Assembly (NCBI RefSeq): GCF_006376615.1
Contig: NZ_VEXQ01000020.1
Coordinates: forward strand, 1 to 64,000
Source of the DNA: Buttiauxella sp. B2
Lineage (GTDB): Bacteria > Pseudomonadota > Gammaproteobacteria > Enterobacterales > Enterobacteriaceae
Direction: 5' to 3'
DNA: 64,000 nt
Below the pieces are notes generated by a model. That model was not told the DNA's origin and searched no databases. It saw only the letters and a program-made list of their open reading frames with translations. Both the position numbers and the translations under genes were made by a program. Each line of letters starts with the position of its first letter. The stretch's first letter is position 1. Positions 47,982 through 58,753 of this stretch are shown piece by piece.

Positions 47982-49439
47982 GTGTCTGAATTGTCTCAAT
48001 TATCTCCGCAACCGCTGTGGGATATTTTTGCCAAAATCTGTTCTATTCCGCACCCTTCTTATCATGAAGAACAACTCGCGGAACATATTCTGTCCTGGGC
48101 AAAAGAAAAAGGCCTGCATGTTGAGCGCGATCAGGTCGGTAATATCCTGATCCGTAAGCCTGCAACCACTGGCATGGAAAACCGTAAAGCGGTCGTCCTG
48201 CAAGCTCACCTTGATATGGTGCCGCAGAAAAACAACGACACTGTACATGATTTCACCAAAGACCCGATTCAACCGTACATTGACGGTGAATGGATTAAAG
48301 CCCGTGGTACAACACTGGGGGCTGATAACGGTATCGGTATGGCATCTGCATTAGCAGTACTGGCTGATGACTCCGTATCCCACGGTCCGCTAGAAGTTCT
48401 GCTGACCATGACTGAAGAAGCCGGTATGGACGGTGCATTTGGTCTGCAAGCTGGCTGGCTGCAAGCTGATATTTTGATTAACACCGACTCCGAAGAAGAA
48501 GGTGAGATCTATATGGGTTGTGCAGGCGGGATTGATTTTATCTCCACGCTGCCATTGCAACGTGAAGCAATCCCTGCGGGTTACGAAACCTATAAGCTGA
48601 CTATCAAAGGTCTGAAAGGCGGCCACTCTGGTGGTGAAATCCATCTGGGTCTGGGCAACGCTAACAAATTACTGGCTCGTTTCCTGTTCGCTCATGTCGC
48701 AGAACTGGATGCTCGTCTTATTGATCTGAACGGCGGCACGCTGCGTAACGCTATTCCACGTGAAGGTTTTGCTACCCTGGCAGTACCTGCGGACAAAGCT
48801 GCACAGCTGAAATCTTTGGCTAATGAGTTCCTGTCGATTCTGAAAAATGAACTGGCAGCGGTCGAGAAAAACATCACTGTTCTGGTTGAATCTGTAACGA
48901 CTGACAAAAAAGCGCTGACCTCCAAAAGCCGTGACACCTTCCTGGGTCTGCTCAATGCAACACCAAATGGCGTTATCCGTAATTCCGACGCTGTGAAAGG
49001 CGTTGTGGAAACGTCACTGAACGTAGGTGTGGTCACAATGGCTGACGAAAGCGCAGAAATCATCTGCCTGATTCGCTCATTGATTGATAGCGGCAAAGAC
49101 TATGTTGTTGGCATGCTCAATGCGCTGGGTCAACTTGCTGGTGCACAAACTGTTGCCAAGGGTAGCTACCCTGGCTGGCAACCGGATGCGAACTCACCGG
49201 TCATGCATCTGGTTCGCGAAACCTACCAGAAGCTGTTCAATAAGACACCGAATATCATGGTTATCCATGCGGGTCTGGAATGTGGTCTGTTTAAGAAACC
49301 GTATCCGGATATGGATATGGTTTCCATTGGGCCGACCATCACGGGTCCACACTCCCCTGATGAGCAAGTTCATATTGAAAGCGTGGGTCAATACTGGATC
49401 TTGCTGACTGAGTTGCTCAAAGCAATTCCAACTAAGTAA
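47982..49439 (+). CDS. pepD: Aminoacyl-histidine dipeptidase (peptidase D)
   Basis: The 485-residue cytosolic M20 metallopeptidase uses a GTG start at 47982 (VSELSQLSPQPLWDIFAKIC), preceded by AGGGGA and matching E. coli PepD in length; an ATG at 47964 would add six residues. It cleaves dipeptides such as carnosine and Xaa-His, with zinc ligands in 'VVLQAHLDMVPQ', 'TTLGADNGIGMASAL', 'TEEAGMDGAFG', 'NTDSEEEGEIYMG' and near 'GPTITGPHSPDE'. A terminator follows. Confidence 0.97.
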   Translation: MSELSQLSPQPLWDIFAKICSIPHPSYHEEQLAEHILSWAKEKGLHVERDQVGNILIRKPATTGMENRKAVVLQAHLDMVPQKNNDTVHDFTKDPIQPYIDGEWIKARGTTLGADNGIGMASALAVLADDSVSHGPLEVLLTMTEEAGMDGAFGLQAGWLQADILINTDSEEEGEIYMGCAGGIDFISTLPLQREAIPAGYETYKLTIKGLKGGHSGGEIHLGLGNANKLLARFLFAHVAELDARLIDLNGGTLRNAIPREGFATLAVPADKAAQLKSLANEFLSILKNELAAVEKNITVLVESVTTDKKALTSKSRDTFLGLLNATPNGVIRNSDAVKGVVETSLNVGVVTMADESAEIICLIRSLIDSGKDYVVGMLNALGQLAGAQTVAKGSYPGWQPDANSPVMHLVRETYQKLFNKTPNIMVIHAGLECGLFKKPYPDMDMVSIGPTITGPHSPDEQVHIESVGQYWILLTELLKAIPTK

Positions 49440-49458
49440 TTCTGATACGTTTTTATCT

Positions 49459-49487
49459 AAACCCTCTCATTGAGAGGGTTTTTTTAT
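49459..49487 (+). terminator. Terminator after pepD
   Basis: Arms aaccctct and agagggtt (about 49460-49467 and 49473-49480) with a short loop are followed by seven T. It overlaps the last bases of converging dinB. Confidence 0.85.
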
Positions 49488-50539
49488 AGGCCGAGAACCA
49501 GCTGCCGTTCCATCTGTGGGTCCAGTAAACTCACATGTAACCCCACCAGCCTTACGCCTCGCCCCCCTCGGCGCTCTTCCCATGTTTTCTTCGCCATTGT
49601 GATTAAATCGGCTTTGTTTAGCTGTGGCCAGACATGTTCCTGAGTGGTTTGCTGGAAATCATTAAACTTGAGCTTGATACCCTGGCGGGCAATCAGCAAA
49701 TCGGGTCTTACCTTTTTAAGGCGCCTTTCAAGTTCGAAATAAAGTTGTTCAATGATGTCCTCACACTCCTGCCATTCATGGATATCTTCTGCCAACGTTT
49801 TTTCAACACCAACAGATTTTCGCTGCCGCTGGCTGTTTATCTCACGCTCGTCGATTCCAAGGCTTCGCTCCCACAACACGCGGCCGAATTTACCAAAACG
49901 TTTAAGTAACGAGGCCAAATCTGTCTTCTGCACATCAGCACAGGTACGTAATCCTAAACTTTCTAGTTTTCCCGCGGTGACTTTGCCGACACCCGGAATT
50001 TTTCCAAGTGGCAAGGTTTGCAAAAACGCAGGGATCTCCTCAGGAGTTATCACGAATTGCCCATTGGGTTTATTAAGGTCAGAAGCGATTTTGGCGAGAA
50101 ATTTTACCGGCGCGATACCCGCTGAAGCGGTGAGGTTAAGTTCATCTGAAATAATTTGACGAATTTCCTTCGCCATTAGCGTTGCAGAACCCTGGCAGTT
50201 CAGGCTATCGGTGACATCCAGATAGGCCTCATCCAATGACAGTGGCTCGATAAGTGTAGTGTAGCGGCTAAATATTTCACGGATGTGATTTGAAGCTTCT
50301 TTGTATGCGTCAAAGCGCCCTGGCAAAAGCGTCAGGTGCGGGCACAGTTTGAGGGCCATCGCAGTCGACATAGCACTGTGCACACCAAATTTCCGGGCCG
50401 GGTAATTTGCGGTACTGATGACACCACGGCGTTGTGCACTGCCACCAATTGCCAGTGGGACATCCTGCAACGCCGGGTTATCACGCATCTCTACAGCTGC
50501 AAAAAAACAGTCCATATCGACATGAATGATTTTACGCAT
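49484..50539 (-). CDS. dinB: DNA polymerase IV
   Basis: The 351-residue Y-family polymerase has the length of E. coli DinB. Catalytic carboxylates are in '[13 protein letters not shown]' and '[13 protein letters not shown]'; the steric gate Phe (FF), the helix-hairpin-helix '[18 protein letters not shown]' and the C-terminal clamp-binding 'QLVLGL' are all present. It performs translesion synthesis and is normally SOS-induced. The upstream sequence 50540-50583 contains 'actggataagtatacagtt' (about 50561-50580), which resembles a LexA box (CTGT-N8-ACAG) read on either strand. Confidence 0.96.
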   Translation of the reverse strand: MRKIIHVDMDCFFAAVEMRDNPALQDVPLAIGGSAQRRGVISTANYPARKFGVHSAMSTAMALKLCPHLTLLPGRFDAYKEASNHIREIFSRYTTLIEPLSLDEAYLDVTDSLNCQGSATLMAKEIRQIISDELNLTASAGIAPVKFLAKIASDLNKPNGQFVITPEEIPAFLQTLPLGKIPGVGKVTAGKLESLGLRTCADVQKTDLASLLKRFGKFGRVLWERSLGIDEREINSQRQRKSVGVEKTLAEDIHEWQECEDIIEQLYFELERRLKKVRPDLLIARQGIKLKFNDFQQTTQEHVWPQLNKADLITMAKKTWEERRGGRGVRLVGLHVSLLDPQMERQLVLGL

Positions 50540-50560
50540 ACTTGTTCACACCAGTTACAT

Positions 50561-50580
50561 TACTGGATAAGTATACAGTT
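50561..50580. promoter_or_regulatory. LexA box (SOS operator) candidate of dinB
   Basis: Read on the minus strand, aactgtatacttatccagta contains CTGTATACTTATCCAG, fitting the LexA consensus CTGTATATATATACAG with a few differences, mainly in the right half. It lies about 25-40 bases before the dinB start, where SOS operators usually sit. Confidence 0.75.
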
Positions 50581-50608
50581 AAATTATTGCGAGAGGAAAG
50601 TATTCAGA

Positions 50609-50641
50609 AAAGAAAACCTCCCGACAATACGGGAGGTTTTT
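50609..50641 (-). terminator. Terminator of the nqr operon
   Basis: An eleven-base perfect inverted repeat (aaaacctcccg at 50613-50623, cgggaggtttt at 50630-50640) follows the nqrM stop codon by about seven bases. It is followed on the minus strand by a T-rich stretch. Confidence 0.8.
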
Positions 50642-50647
50642 AGAGTC

Positions 50648-50872
50648 TTACAAGATGCGGTTTTGCTGAAGTTTTTCCTGCCGCTCAGCCTTCGCGATGC
50701 GTTTTTTGCGTGCATCGCACGGTTCAGGGCAATTACAAACTTTCTCCATGCCAAGTGCAGCAATGCCACCACAGCTACCCTGAAGCGTTTTGCGCTTCAC
50801 GATAAAGCCCAGTGACATACCCAATATCACCAGAAGAAAAATAACGAAAGTGGCTAAAAATACTGTCAGCAT
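50648..50872 (-). CDS. nqrM: Na+-NQR maturation protein NqrM
   Basis: The 74-residue protein has one N-terminal membrane helix (about residues 3-25) and then a Cys-rich segment, 'GSCGGIAALGMEKVCNCPEPCD'. This is the DUF539/NqrM family, needed to insert the iron centre held by the NqrD and NqrE subunits. It is the last gene of the nqr operon, 11 bases after nqrF. In several bacteria apbE lies between nqrF and nqrM; here it is absent. Confidence 0.92.
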   Translation of the reverse strand: MLTVFLATFVIFLLVILGMSLGFIVKRKTLQGSCGGIAALGMEKVCNCPEPCDARKKRIAKAERQEKLQQNRIL

Positions 50873-50883
50873 AAGCGCTCCCG

Positions 50884-52107
50884 TCAGCCGCCAAAGTCGT
50901 CAAGCATGATGTTTTCATCCTCAACACCCAGGTCTTTAAGCATTTTGATAACGGCAGCATTCATCATCGGTGGTCCACACATATAGAACTCACAGTCTTC
51001 TGGCGCTGGATGGTTACGAAGATAGTTTTCCAACAATACGTTGTGAATGAAGCCAGTATAACCCGTCCAGTTATCTTCTGGCTGTGGATCAGAAAGCGCC
51101 ACATTGAACGTAAAGTTCGGGTTTTCCTGTGCCAGTTTTTCAAACTCTTCTTCATAGAACATCTCACGCAAAGATCGAGCGCCATACCAGAAACTGATTT
51201 TACGCGTGCTATGAAGGCGTTTGAACTGGTCGAAGATGTGTGAACGCATTGGAGCCATACCTGCGCCTCCACCAATGAACACCATTTCTGCGTCCGTATC
51301 TTTGGCAAAGAATTCACCAAACGGCCCCGAAATCGTCACTTTGTCGCCCGCTTTCAGCGACCAGATATACGAGGACATGATGCCAGGAGGTGCATCCGGC
51401 ACATTCGGTGGCGGTGTAGCAATACGCACGTTCAGCATGATAATGCCTTTCTCATCCGGATAGTTCGCCATGGAATAGGCACGAACGCAGGGTTCTTTAA
51501 CCACAGACTTGAAACGGAAGATATTAAACTTATCCCAGTCTCCTCGATATTCCTGCGGAACATCAAAGTCCTGGTAGTTAACTTCATGAGGCGGGCTTTC
51601 AATCTGGATATAACCACCCGCACGGAACGGCACCACGTCGCCATCAGGAATACGCAGTTTGAGCTCTTTAATGAAAGTGGCTTTGTTATCGTTGGAGATA
51701 ACTTCACACTCCCATTTTTTGACGCCAAAGATCTCTTCTGGCAGCTCAATTTTCATGTCCTGCTTAACTGCAACCTGACAGGCAAGACGGCAGCCCTCTT
51801 TCGCTTCACGTTTGGTGATATGCGAAAGTTCGGTAGGAAGAATATCGCCACCACCTTCTTTAACCGTCACACGGCACTGCCCGCACGAACCACCACCACC
51901 ACAAGCAGAGGAGATAAAAATCCCCTGGTTTGAGAGCGTATTGAGCAGCTTGTCACCCGCCGGAGCATGAAACTGTTTGTCTGCTTCGTTGTTAATCTCA
52001 ATCAGCACATCGCCGGAGTTCACAAGCTTTGACTTGGCAAACAAAATCAATAGAGCCAGAGCCAAAACAATCAGCGTGAACATCACCACGCCAAGAATAA
52101 TTTCCAT
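50884..52107 (-). CDS. nqrF: Na+-translocating NADH:quinone reductase subunit F
   Basis: The 407-residue subunit accepts electrons from NADH. One N-terminal helix anchors it; then comes a 2Fe-2S domain with the ligand Cys in '[15 protein letters not shown]' and 'GCRLACQVA', a FAD-binding barrel ('[11 protein letters not shown]') and a ferredoxin-reductase-like NADH domain ('[18 protein letters not shown]', '[12 protein letters not shown]'). It ends with the aromatic-rich tail '[11 protein letters not shown]'. Sixth of the Nqr genes; 12 bases after nqrE. Confidence 0.97.
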   Translation of the reverse strand: MEIILGVVMFTLIVLALALLILFAKSKLVNSGDVLIEINNEADKQFHAPAGDKLLNTLSNQGIFISSACGGGGSCGQCRVTVKEGGGDILPTELSHITKREAKEGCRLACQVAVKQDMKIELPEEIFGVKKWECEVISNDNKATFIKELKLRIPDGDVVPFRAGGYIQIESPPHEVNYQDFDVPQEYRGDWDKFNIFRFKSVVKEPCVRAYSMANYPDEKGIIMLNVRIATPPPNVPDAPPGIMSSYIWSLKAGDKVTISGPFGEFFAKDTDAEMVFIGGGAGMAPMRSHIFDQFKRLHSTRKISFWYGARSLREMFYEEEFEKLAQENPNFTFNVALSDPQPEDNWTGYTGFIHNVLLENYLRNHPAPEDCEFYMCGPPMMNAAVIKMLKDLGVEDENIMLDDFGG

Positions 52108-52119
52108 ACGTTTTCGCCC

Positions 52120-52716
52120 TTATAGCTGCACACCGGAGAATGACATAAAGCCCAGTGCCATCAATCCAGTGGTGATAAAGGTAATGCCTAAGCCTCGCAA
52201 TCCTGCGGGCACATTGGCATATTTCATTTTCTCGCGGATACCTGCCAACGCGACAATTGCCAGCATCCAACCCACACCGGACCCCACACCGTAAACAATT
52301 GATTCGCCAAAGCTATAATCGCGCTGCACCATGAACGACACGCCACCAAAAATTGCGCAGTTAACGGTGATAAGCGGCAGGAAGATACCCAACGCGTTGT
52401 AAAGTGCCGGGAAGAAACGATCGAGGATCATTTCAAGGATTTGTACCAGTGCGGCAATAACACCAATGAAGGTGATAAAGTTGAGGAAGCTAAGGTCAAC
52501 CCCCTCTACCAACGCACCGTCACGAAGCACCAAGTTATAAACCAGGTTATTCGCCGGAACGGCAATCCCTAAAACAACGGTAACCGCGATACCTAAACCA
52601 AATGCAGTAGAAACCTTCTTGGAAACTGCAAGGAAGGTACACATGCCAAGGAAGAACGCGAGTGCCATGTTTTCAATAAACACGGCACGCACAAACAGAC
52701 TAATCATATGTTCCAT
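52120..52716 (-). CDS. nqrE: Na+-translocating NADH:quinone reductase subunit E
   Basis: The 198-residue membrane subunit has six helices and is homologous to NqrD in an inverted arrangement. It starts '[32 protein letters not shown]', with a Cys in the first half and '[14 protein letters not shown]' holding the second; these Cys help bind the iron centre between NqrD and NqrE. It lies six bases after nqrD. Confidence 0.97.
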   Translation of the reverse strand: MEHMISLFVRAVFIENMALAFFLGMCTFLAVSKKVSTAFGLGIAVTVVLGIAVPANNLVYNLVLRDGALVEGVDLSFLNFITFIGVIAALVQILEMILDRFFPALYNALGIFLPLITVNCAIFGGVSFMVQRDYSFGESIVYGVGSGVGWMLAIVALAGIREKMKYANVPAGLRGLGITFITTGLMALGFMSFSGVQL

Positions 52717-52722
52717 AGTCAG

Positions 52723-53361
52723 TTAGTCCTTTTCCTGCTGCGCAGGCTTCAGCGTGCGCAGGGCCCATATCAACAGGCCGATAATAAAGAACGCACTCGG
52801 TGCCAGCAGGAACATCCCGTTTGGCTGATACCAGCCACCGTTCTGTACCGTTTCTAACACCGTGATACCAAACAATTTACCACTACCGATAAGCTCACGC
52901 AGGAAGCCAACCAACAGCAGAATTACGCCATATCCCAAGCCATTACCAATTCCATCCATAAAGCTTGCCAGTGGCGGTGACTTCATGGCGTAGGCTTCTG
53001 CACGCCCCATTACGATACAGTTAGTAATGATCAAGCCAACGAATACCGACAGTTGCTTGGAAATTTCGTAAGCGTAAGCACGCAGAATCTGATCAACTAC
53101 GATAACTAATGAAGCAATGATCGCCATCTGCACGATGATTCGGACACTGTTTGGAATCAGGTTGCGGATCATTGAGATAAACATGCTGGAAAACGCTGTT
53201 ACCACGGTCACCGCAATAGTCATTACGAAGGCCGTTTCCAGTTTCGTCGTCACCGCCAGCGCCGAGCAGACACCGAGTATTTGCAAGGCAATTGGGTTGT
53301 TATCCACCAACGGGCTAACCAGTACCCGTTTAACCTCTTTCATGTCTGAAATATCAGCCAT
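52723..53361 (-). CDS. nqrD: Na+-translocating NADH:quinone reductase subunit D
   Basis: The protein is 212 residues from ATG 53361 ([23 protein letters not shown]), which overlaps the end of nqrC by 8 nt; an upstream in-frame codon at 53385 is inside nqrC and not needed. Six helices, with Cys in '[11 protein letters not shown]' and '[17 protein letters not shown]' matching the iron-centre ligands. Partner of NqrE in the membrane part of the pump. Confidence 0.97.
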   Translation of the reverse strand: MADISDMKEVKRVLVSPLVDNNPIALQILGVCSALAVTTKLETAFVMTIAVTVVTAFSSMFISMIRNLIPNSVRIIVQMAIIASLVIVVDQILRAYAYEISKQLSVFVGLIITNCIVMGRAEAYAMKSPPLASFMDGIGNGLGYGVILLLVGFLRELIGSGKLFGITVLETVQNGGWYQPNGMFLLAPSAFFIIGLLIWALRTLKPAQQEKD

Positions 53362-54148
53362 TGTTGAGCGCTCCTTCACGAACATGTTTCAGGAAGGGTC
53401 CAAAACCGAGCTCGCCCATCCAGAAATCAAAAGTGTGTTGTACCCCGTTTGCAGTCAGTGTGGCACCGGATAAACCATCTACCCCGTACTCATCTCCCTG
53501 ACGCGCACCACCTTTTACAACGCGGATTGCAGGCTTCCCGCTATCATCAATTAGCTTTTTGCCAATCCACTGAGCGCGCCAGTTTGGATTTTCAATTTCA
53601 CCACCCAAACCTGGGGTTTCACCCTGATCGTAGTAAGTGATGCCTTTTACCGTCCGGCCATCAGTTTGCAGGGAAACAAAGGCATACATCATCGACCACA
53701 AACCTTTGCCATACACAGGCAATACAACTTCCTGCACTTTGTTTTGCTCATCACGAACCAGATAAATTTCGACGATATTGCTGCGATATTTTATCCCGGC
53801 ACGGTCTTCACTTGAGGAAAGAGTCACGCTCTGTTCAGGGTCACGCAGTGCTGCTGCCTGGTCAAATTTAGACGAGTCCTTATCCAGCAACTCACCACTT
53901 TTAAGATCTAACAAACGCGGAGTGATGCGTGATTGATAGATTGCTTTGACATCTTCACCGGTCATTTTAGGTGTTGCTAAGCCTGCAACATCCAGGATAT
54001 TGCGCTGCTTATCGAGTGCTTTTTGCTCCTGCTGGCGAGCTTTAAGCCCAACAGCTGAACCCGCCACCACGACTGAGCACACCAGGCAAAGCACCAGCAC
54101 CACCAGCAGTGTTCTGCCGATGCTATCGTTACTTTTTACTTCAGCCAC
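53354..54148 (-). CDS. nqrC: Na+-translocating NADH:quinone reductase subunit C
   Basis: The protein is 264 residues from GTG 54148 ([20 protein letters not shown] after the initiator). The GTG is preceded by GGAGGAAG at good spacing, whereas the longer frame to 54205 lies inside nqrB. It has one membrane helix and a periplasmic FMN domain; FMN is bound covalently to the Thr of '[13 protein letters not shown]'. Attachment of this flavin needs ApbE, whose gene is not in the window. It overlaps nqrB by 8 nt. Confidence 0.96.
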   Translation of the reverse strand: MAEVKSNDSIGRTLLVVLVLCLVCSVVVAGSAVGLKARQQEQKALDKQRNILDVAGLATPKMTGEDVKAIYQSRITPRLLDLKSGELLDKDSSKFDQAAALRDPEQSVTLSSSEDRAGIKYRSNIVEIYLVRDEQNKVQEVVLPVYGKGLWSMMYAFVSLQTDGRTVKGITYYDQGETPGLGGEIENPNWRAQWIGKKLIDDSGKPAIRVVKGGARQGDEYGVDGLSGATLTANGVQHTFDFWMGELGFGPFLKHVREGALNNG

Positions 54149-55379
54149 GCGACTTCCTCCGCTTAATATTGGCTTGCACCACCAGGTAATCGAACAATGG
54201 TGCAAAGAGGTTGGCGAACAGAATCGCCAGCATCATCCCTTCTGGATAGGCCGGGTTTACAACACGAATCAATACACACATCACGCCGATGAGTGCTCCG
54301 TACCACCATTTACCTTTATTGGTAAACGAGGCAGAAACGGGGTCTGTAGCCATGAACATCATGCCAAAGGCAAAACCACCCAGCACCAGGTGCCAATACC
54401 ACGGCATTGCAAACAGAGGATTTGTTGCAGAACCAATGAAGTTAAACAGGGTCGCAGTGGCAATCATACCGAGCAAGACACCCGCAACGATGCGCCAGGA
54501 AGCAACACGACCAAACAGGATAATCGCACCACCAATAAGGATCATCAGTGTTGAAACTTCACCGATAGAACCCGGGATATTGCCAAGGAAAGCATCCATC
54601 CAGGTGACCGGTTGGCCAGTACCAACATTGACCAAACCTTCGCTTCCACCGTTCGCCCATTGGGAAAGTGGTGTTGCGCCAGAAAAACCATCAGCCGCAG
54701 TCCAGACTAAATCCCCAGAGATTTGTGCCGGGTATGCGAAGAACAGAAATGCACGGCCAGCCAAGGCAGGGTTCAGGAAGTTACGACCCGTACCGCCGAA
54801 GATCTCTTTAGCAATGACCACACCGAAAGTGATACCAAGTGCGGCTTGCCACAAAGGCAACGTTGGAGGAACTACCAGCGCAAACAAAATAGAGGTAACG
54901 AAGAAACCTTCGTTGACTTCATGTTTGCGGATGATGGCGAACAAGACTTCCCAGAAACCACCCACCAAAAATACAGTGATATAGATAGGGAGGAAGAAAA
55001 CAGCTCCCAGGGTCATCATGCTTAGCCAACCAGCATCAGGTGTGAAGTTCACCCCTAGCCACTGAGCCACAACATAGTGCCAGTCAGATGAAATAACCTG
55101 CTGGAGCTGCTCTGCAGCGTACATTTTGTTCAGTGCAGGAATGGTTTGTAAACCGACGTTGTACATGCCCCAGAACATGGCTGGGAACACCGCAAACCAC
55201 ACCAGGATCATCATGCGTTTCAAATCGATTGCATCACGAACGTGGGAGGCTCCAGGCGTTACGATGCCTGGCGTGTAAAACAGTGTCGCCGTCGCTTCAA
55301 AGAGCGGGTAATACTTTTCTAGCTTTCCGCCTTGTGTAAAGTGCGGCTCTAGTTTTTCAAATAAATGCTTCAAGCCCAT
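54141..55379 (-). CDS. nqrB: Na+-translocating NADH:quinone reductase subunit B
   Basis: The 412-residue membrane subunit has about ten helices and starts '[28 protein letters not shown]'. The covalent FMN site is the Thr of '[12 protein letters not shown]', and '[23 protein letters not shown]' is conserved. NqrB also binds riboflavin and forms the main part of the sodium channel and quinone site. It begins three bases after nqrA, which suggests coupled translation. Confidence 0.97.
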   Translation of the reverse strand: MGLKHLFEKLEPHFTQGGKLEKYYPLFEATATLFYTPGIVTPGASHVRDAIDLKRMMILVWFAVFPAMFWGMYNVGLQTIPALNKMYAAEQLQQVISSDWHYVVAQWLGVNFTPDAGWLSMMTLGAVFFLPIYITVFLVGGFWEVLFAIIRKHEVNEGFFVTSILFALVVPPTLPLWQAALGITFGVVIAKEIFGGTGRNFLNPALAGRAFLFFAYPAQISGDLVWTAADGFSGATPLSQWANGGSEGLVNVGTGQPVTWMDAFLGNIPGSIGEVSTLMILIGGAIILFGRVASWRIVAGVLLGMIATATLFNFIGSATNPLFAMPWYWHLVLGGFAFGMMFMATDPVSASFTNKGKWWYGALIGVMCVLIRVVNPAYPEGMMLAILFANLFAPLFDYLVVQANIKRRKSRG

Positions 55380-55382
55380 GAC

Positions 55383-56726
55383 TTATCCTTCCTGCTCGAT
55401 GCGGGTTAATACCTCGCGTAGCACCGGGCCATACTCATATTTCCCAGGGCAAACATAGGTACAAAGCGCCAAATCTTCTTCGTCCAACTCCAGACATCCC
55501 AACGCCTGAGCGCTGTCTGTGTCTCCCGCCAGTAAATCGCGCAATAACATCGTTGGCAGAATATCCAGTGGCATAACACGTTCATAGTTGCCGATTGGCA
55601 CCATGGAGCGCTCACCGCCATTGGTATCTGTTGAGAAGTTAAATAATTTATGCTTCAGGAAGTGACCGATAGTGGTACGCGTAATCGAATATTTATCGGC
55701 GCCAGGCATTACCCAACCAAACAATTCCTTTTCACGCCCTTCTTTCAGAACGGTGACCTGCAAATGGAAACGACCGAGCCAGGCCCGTGGGCCGGCAGCA
55801 ATTGTTCCACTTAGCACGGAACCAGAAATGACACGGTTTTCACCGTCTTCGAGTTCACCCGCCGTAAGCGTTTCCAGCGAAGCGCCTAAACGAGTCCGAA
55901 TTAGACGTGGTTTTTTAACCTGTGGTCCGGCTAACGCAATGACACGTTCAGTCCACAATTCACCTTCAACAAACAGTTTCCCGATGGCAATCACATCTTG
56001 GTAGTTAAGGTGCCATACGGTTTTTTGCAGGCTGACTGGCTCCAGGAAATGGATGTGTGTACCCACTAAGCCAGCAGGATGAGGGCCTGCGAATTCATTA
56101 AAAGCGACTTGCCCTGCACTATGGCCGCCCAACTTACCGCCACCAGCCTGACAAACATGGACTTTTCCGTCGGTCAGTCGGGATAACAACATTAAGCCCG
56201 CATCAAACATTTCGCGATGTGCGCGAATAATCGGTTGCGGATCGGCGGCCAGTGGATTGGTATCCATCGCCGTGACAAAAATAGCGGCAGGAACACTGGC
56301 AGGTTGCGGAGTTTTACTGAAAGGCCGTGTACGAAACGCTGTCCATAATCCAGAAGCCAACAATTGCGCCTGAACGGTTTCACGTGCCAACTTGGCAAGG
56401 TTTTCCGGAGCAAAACGTTCGAAAACGACCTGCTCATCACCTTGAACCTCTATAACCAGAGATTGCAGTACACGACGTTCACCACGATTAATCGCAGCCA
56501 CCGTTCCACTTGCAGGTGCGGTAAAGAACACACCTGGATTTGTTTTATCTTCGAAGAGAGGCTGACCTTTCAATACCTTGTCGCCTTCCTGCACCAGCAT
56601 GGAGGGACGCATACCGACATACTCTTCACCGAGTAGAGCCACTAAAGGTATCGCTGGACCGTCATGGATTTGCTGTTCCGGCAGACCGGCAATAGGCAAA
56701 TCCAGACCTTTTTTGATTTTTATCAT
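55383..56726 (-). CDS. nqrA: Na+-translocating NADH:quinone reductase subunit A
   Basis: The 447-residue hydrophilic subunit begins '[23 protein letters not shown]' and is the first gene of the operon. It lies on the cytoplasmic side and contacts NqrB near the quinone site. The RnfC-like fold includes '[28 protein letters not shown]'. The complex couples NADH oxidation by ubiquinone to Na+ export. In E. coli K-12 the same interval, between dinB and yafK, holds unrelated genes, so the pump operon marks this lineage. Confidence 0.97.
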   Translation of the reverse strand: MIKIKKGLDLPIAGLPEQQIHDGPAIPLVALLGEEYVGMRPSMLVQEGDKVLKGQPLFEDKTNPGVFFTAPASGTVAAINRGERRVLQSLVIEVQGDEQVVFERFAPENLAKLARETVQAQLLASGLWTAFRTRPFSKTPQPASVPAAIFVTAMDTNPLAADPQPIIRAHREMFDAGLMLLSRLTDGKVHVCQAGGGKLGGHSAGQVAFNEFAGPHPAGLVGTHIHFLEPVSLQKTVWHLNYQDVIAIGKLFVEGELWTERVIALAGPQVKKPRLIRTRLGASLETLTAGELEDGENRVISGSVLSGTIAAGPRAWLGRFHLQVTVLKEGREKELFGWVMPGADKYSITRTTIGHFLKHKLFNFSTDTNGGERSMVPIGNYERVMPLDILPTMLLRDLLAGDTDSAQALGCLELDEEDLALCTYVCPGKYEYGPVLREVLTRIEQEG

Positions 56727-57210
56727 AAGGTTATCACGTTTAAAATTGGCTTAAACATACCGACAAAAACTGTAGCCGACAACGGATGGGTCGAAACACG
56801 GTTCAACCGATGTGACATATAAGGCAGATGAAAAAAGGAAACGCATCCATTCACTATTGCGAGAGGGAGAGTTAAGTCGCCCAGAACAACGGGACAACTG
56901 ACTTAAGGAAAGTTTCCATTCTTATCCGCAGGTCAACATTCGCAGAGGATTTTAGCATCATTAGGCCTCAAAAGTGGCAGAAATCAGCACAGTGATATGC
57001 AGCAATGCGAGCTGTTACGCAAAAAGCTGACTCTTGTGGTTTGCTTACATATTACCTAACTGCTAAATATGTCTGAAAACGTTTCTATTCAAGCTTGCGA
57101 AAATTCAGAACGATGCTAATGTGAGCGCTCCTAATCCAGAGTATTCTGATTTCGGGTCTCTTTTTGCCGTCCTGGCATTTGGTATAAGTTTTATCAAGGA
57201 ATAAAGCAGT
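56727..57210. other. Divergent promoter region between nqrA and yafK
   Basis: These 484 bases separate the divergent nqr operon and yafK and must hold both promoters. I see no open frame of substance. The part next to yafK has AAGGA ten bases before its ATG. No regulator site could be identified by eye. Confidence 0.45.
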
Positions 57211-57948
57211 ATGCGTAAGATCGCACTCGTTATTGCGATGCTTCTGATGCCGTTCATGTCGTTTGCCAGCTTATTGAGCGGCAACACGTCAGCCGCGCCT
57301 GTCAGTAAAGAATTCAAGCAACAACTTATGGGCTCTCCTGTTTATATTCAGATATTTAAGGAAGAGCGCACGCTAGAGTTATATGTGAAGATGGGCGAAC
57401 AGTATCAACTGCTCGACAGCTATAAGATCTGTAACTATTCCGGTGGGCTAGGTCCTAAACAACGTCAGGGTGATTTTAAAAGCCCTGAAGGTTTTTATAA
57501 TGTGAGCCGTAGCCAGCTAAAACCTGATAGCCGTTTCTATAAAGCCATTAACATTGGCTTCCCGAACGAATTTGATCGTTCTCATGGTTATCAAGGGCAA
57601 TATCTGATGATTCACGGTGCTTGTGTGTCTATTGGCTGCTATGCCATGACTGACAACAACATTGATGAGATTTTCCAGTTTGTAACTGGTGCACTGGTAT
57701 TCGGCCAACCAAGCGTGCAAGTCAGCATCTACCCGTTCCGTATGACGGACGCTAACATGCAACGCCACAAGTATTCTTACTACATCAACTTCTGGAAACA
57801 ACTGAAACCAGGTTATGACTACTTTACGGCGAATCACCAACCGCCGGGGGTTTCAGTTATCGGCGGGAATTATGTGATAAGTAAGCCGGTTGCGCCGACA
57901 ACACAACCGCAGTTGGCGTCAAACTACACGCTCCCCGAGACAAAATAA
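57211..57948 (+). CDS. dpaA: DpaA (YafK), YkuD-family enzyme acting on Lpp-peptidoglycan links
   Basis: The 245-residue periplasmic protein (E. coli 246) has a signal peptide ([19 protein letters not shown]) and a YkuD (L,D-transpeptidase-fold) domain. The catalytic motif '[15 protein letters not shown]' contains the Cys nucleophile and His. In E. coli this protein does not cross-link but cuts Braun lipoprotein from peptidoglycan. Its last 30 bases overlap the end of the converging yafJ gene. Confidence 0.95.
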   Translation: MRKIALVIAMLLMPFMSFASLLSGNTSAAPVSKEFKQQLMGSPVYIQIFKEERTLELYVKMGEQYQLLDSYKICNYSGGLGPKQRQGDFKSPEGFYNVSRSQLKPDSRFYKAINIGFPNEFDRSHGYQGQYLMIHGACVSIGCYAMTDNNIDEIFQFVTGALVFGQPSVQVSIYPFRMTDANMQRHKYSYYINFWKQLKPGYDYFTANHQPPGVSVIGGNYVISKPVAPTTQPQLASNYTLPETK

Positions 57949-58686
57949 TTCCGACTCGCCTGGTGCAATTTTGTGCCAGGTTTCGTTACCGGTAAGAGGT
58001 TGTGTAGCAATCACAGTGACCACATCATTGAGTGTGGTCTCTTCTTGAAAGTCGATTTCCACATCCTGATCCAACAGCTTTGCCACTCCAAATGGGGCTC
58101 GACGGGTTATCCAATATAAATTGGTAGAGCAAAACGCCATCACGTAACGCCCATCAGACAACAACATGTTAAAGACGCCTTTCTCACGCAACTCCACTGC
58201 AAGTTCAGTGATATAGCGAAACACCGCCTGCATATTGCCAGGGGTTCGTGGATAACGTTGGGTTAGCTTATGAAGCAGCCAGCAAAATGCTTGTTCGCTA
58301 TCAGTTTCGCCAATCGGACGAAATGGCCCAGTGTCGAGAGAGCGATGACCTTTAAGTTGACCGTTGTGAGCGTAGGTCCAATTGCGCCCCCATAACTCAC
58401 GCGTGAAGGGGTGCGTATTTTCTAGCGCGACTTTTCCGCGATTCGCCTGACGGATATGCGCCACCACAGAACACGATTTGATGGGATAGTCCTGCACTAA
58501 CTTAGCGATGGGTGAGTTAAAGCTGGGTTGTGGATCTTTAAACGTACGGCAACCTTTACCTTCATAGAAGGTAATTCCCCAGCCATCTTTATGCGGCCCT
58601 GTTCCTCCGCCACGCTGCACCAATCCGGTAAAACTAAAGCAAATATCCGTTGGTACATTGGCGCTCATCCCGAGCAGTTCGCACAT
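57919..58686 (-). CDS. yafJ: YafJ, class II glutamine amidotransferase-like protein
   Basis: The 255-residue protein (same length as E. coli YafJ) begins '[19 protein letters not shown]', placing the Ntn-type nucleophile Cys at position 2. Further family marks are '[14 protein letters not shown]', '[21 protein letters not shown]', '[12 protein letters not shown]' and '[16 protein letters not shown]'. The acceptor substrate is unknown. It overlaps converging dpaA by 30 bases and lies 67 bases downstream of gmhA. Confidence 0.94.
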   Translation of the reverse strand: MCELLGMSANVPTDICFSFTGLVQRGGGTGPHKDGWGITFYEGKGCRTFKDPQPSFNSPIAKLVQDYPIKSCSVVAHIRQANRGKVALENTHPFTRELWGRNWTYAHNGQLKGHRSLDTGPFRPIGETDSEQAFCWLLHKLTQRYPRTPGNMQAVFRYITELAVELREKGVFNMLLSDGRYVMAFCSTNLYWITRRAPFGVAKLLDQDVEIDFQEETTLNDVVTVIATQPLTGNETWHKIAPGESELFCLGERVV

Positions 58687-58722
58687 CTTAACCTCCCACC
58701 ACTTGAACCCACTCTCAGCTAA

Positions 58723-58743
58723 CCCTCTCCCGGTGGGAGAGGG
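58723..58743. repeat. Palindromic intergenic element between gmhA and yafJ
   Basis: A perfect nine-base inverted repeat (ccctctccc at 58723-58731, gggagaggg at 58735-58743) with a three-base loop. Elements of this form recur in intergenic regions of many enterobacteria. It lies just past the gmhA stop codon on the minus strand and may end or stabilise that message. Confidence 0.55.
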
Positions 58744-58753
58744 AATGACCAGG

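Noticed and set aside
57105-57317. A 70-codon minus-strand frame at the yafK start
   Set aside because: It overlaps the yafK signal-peptide region antisense and lacks a ribosome-binding site.
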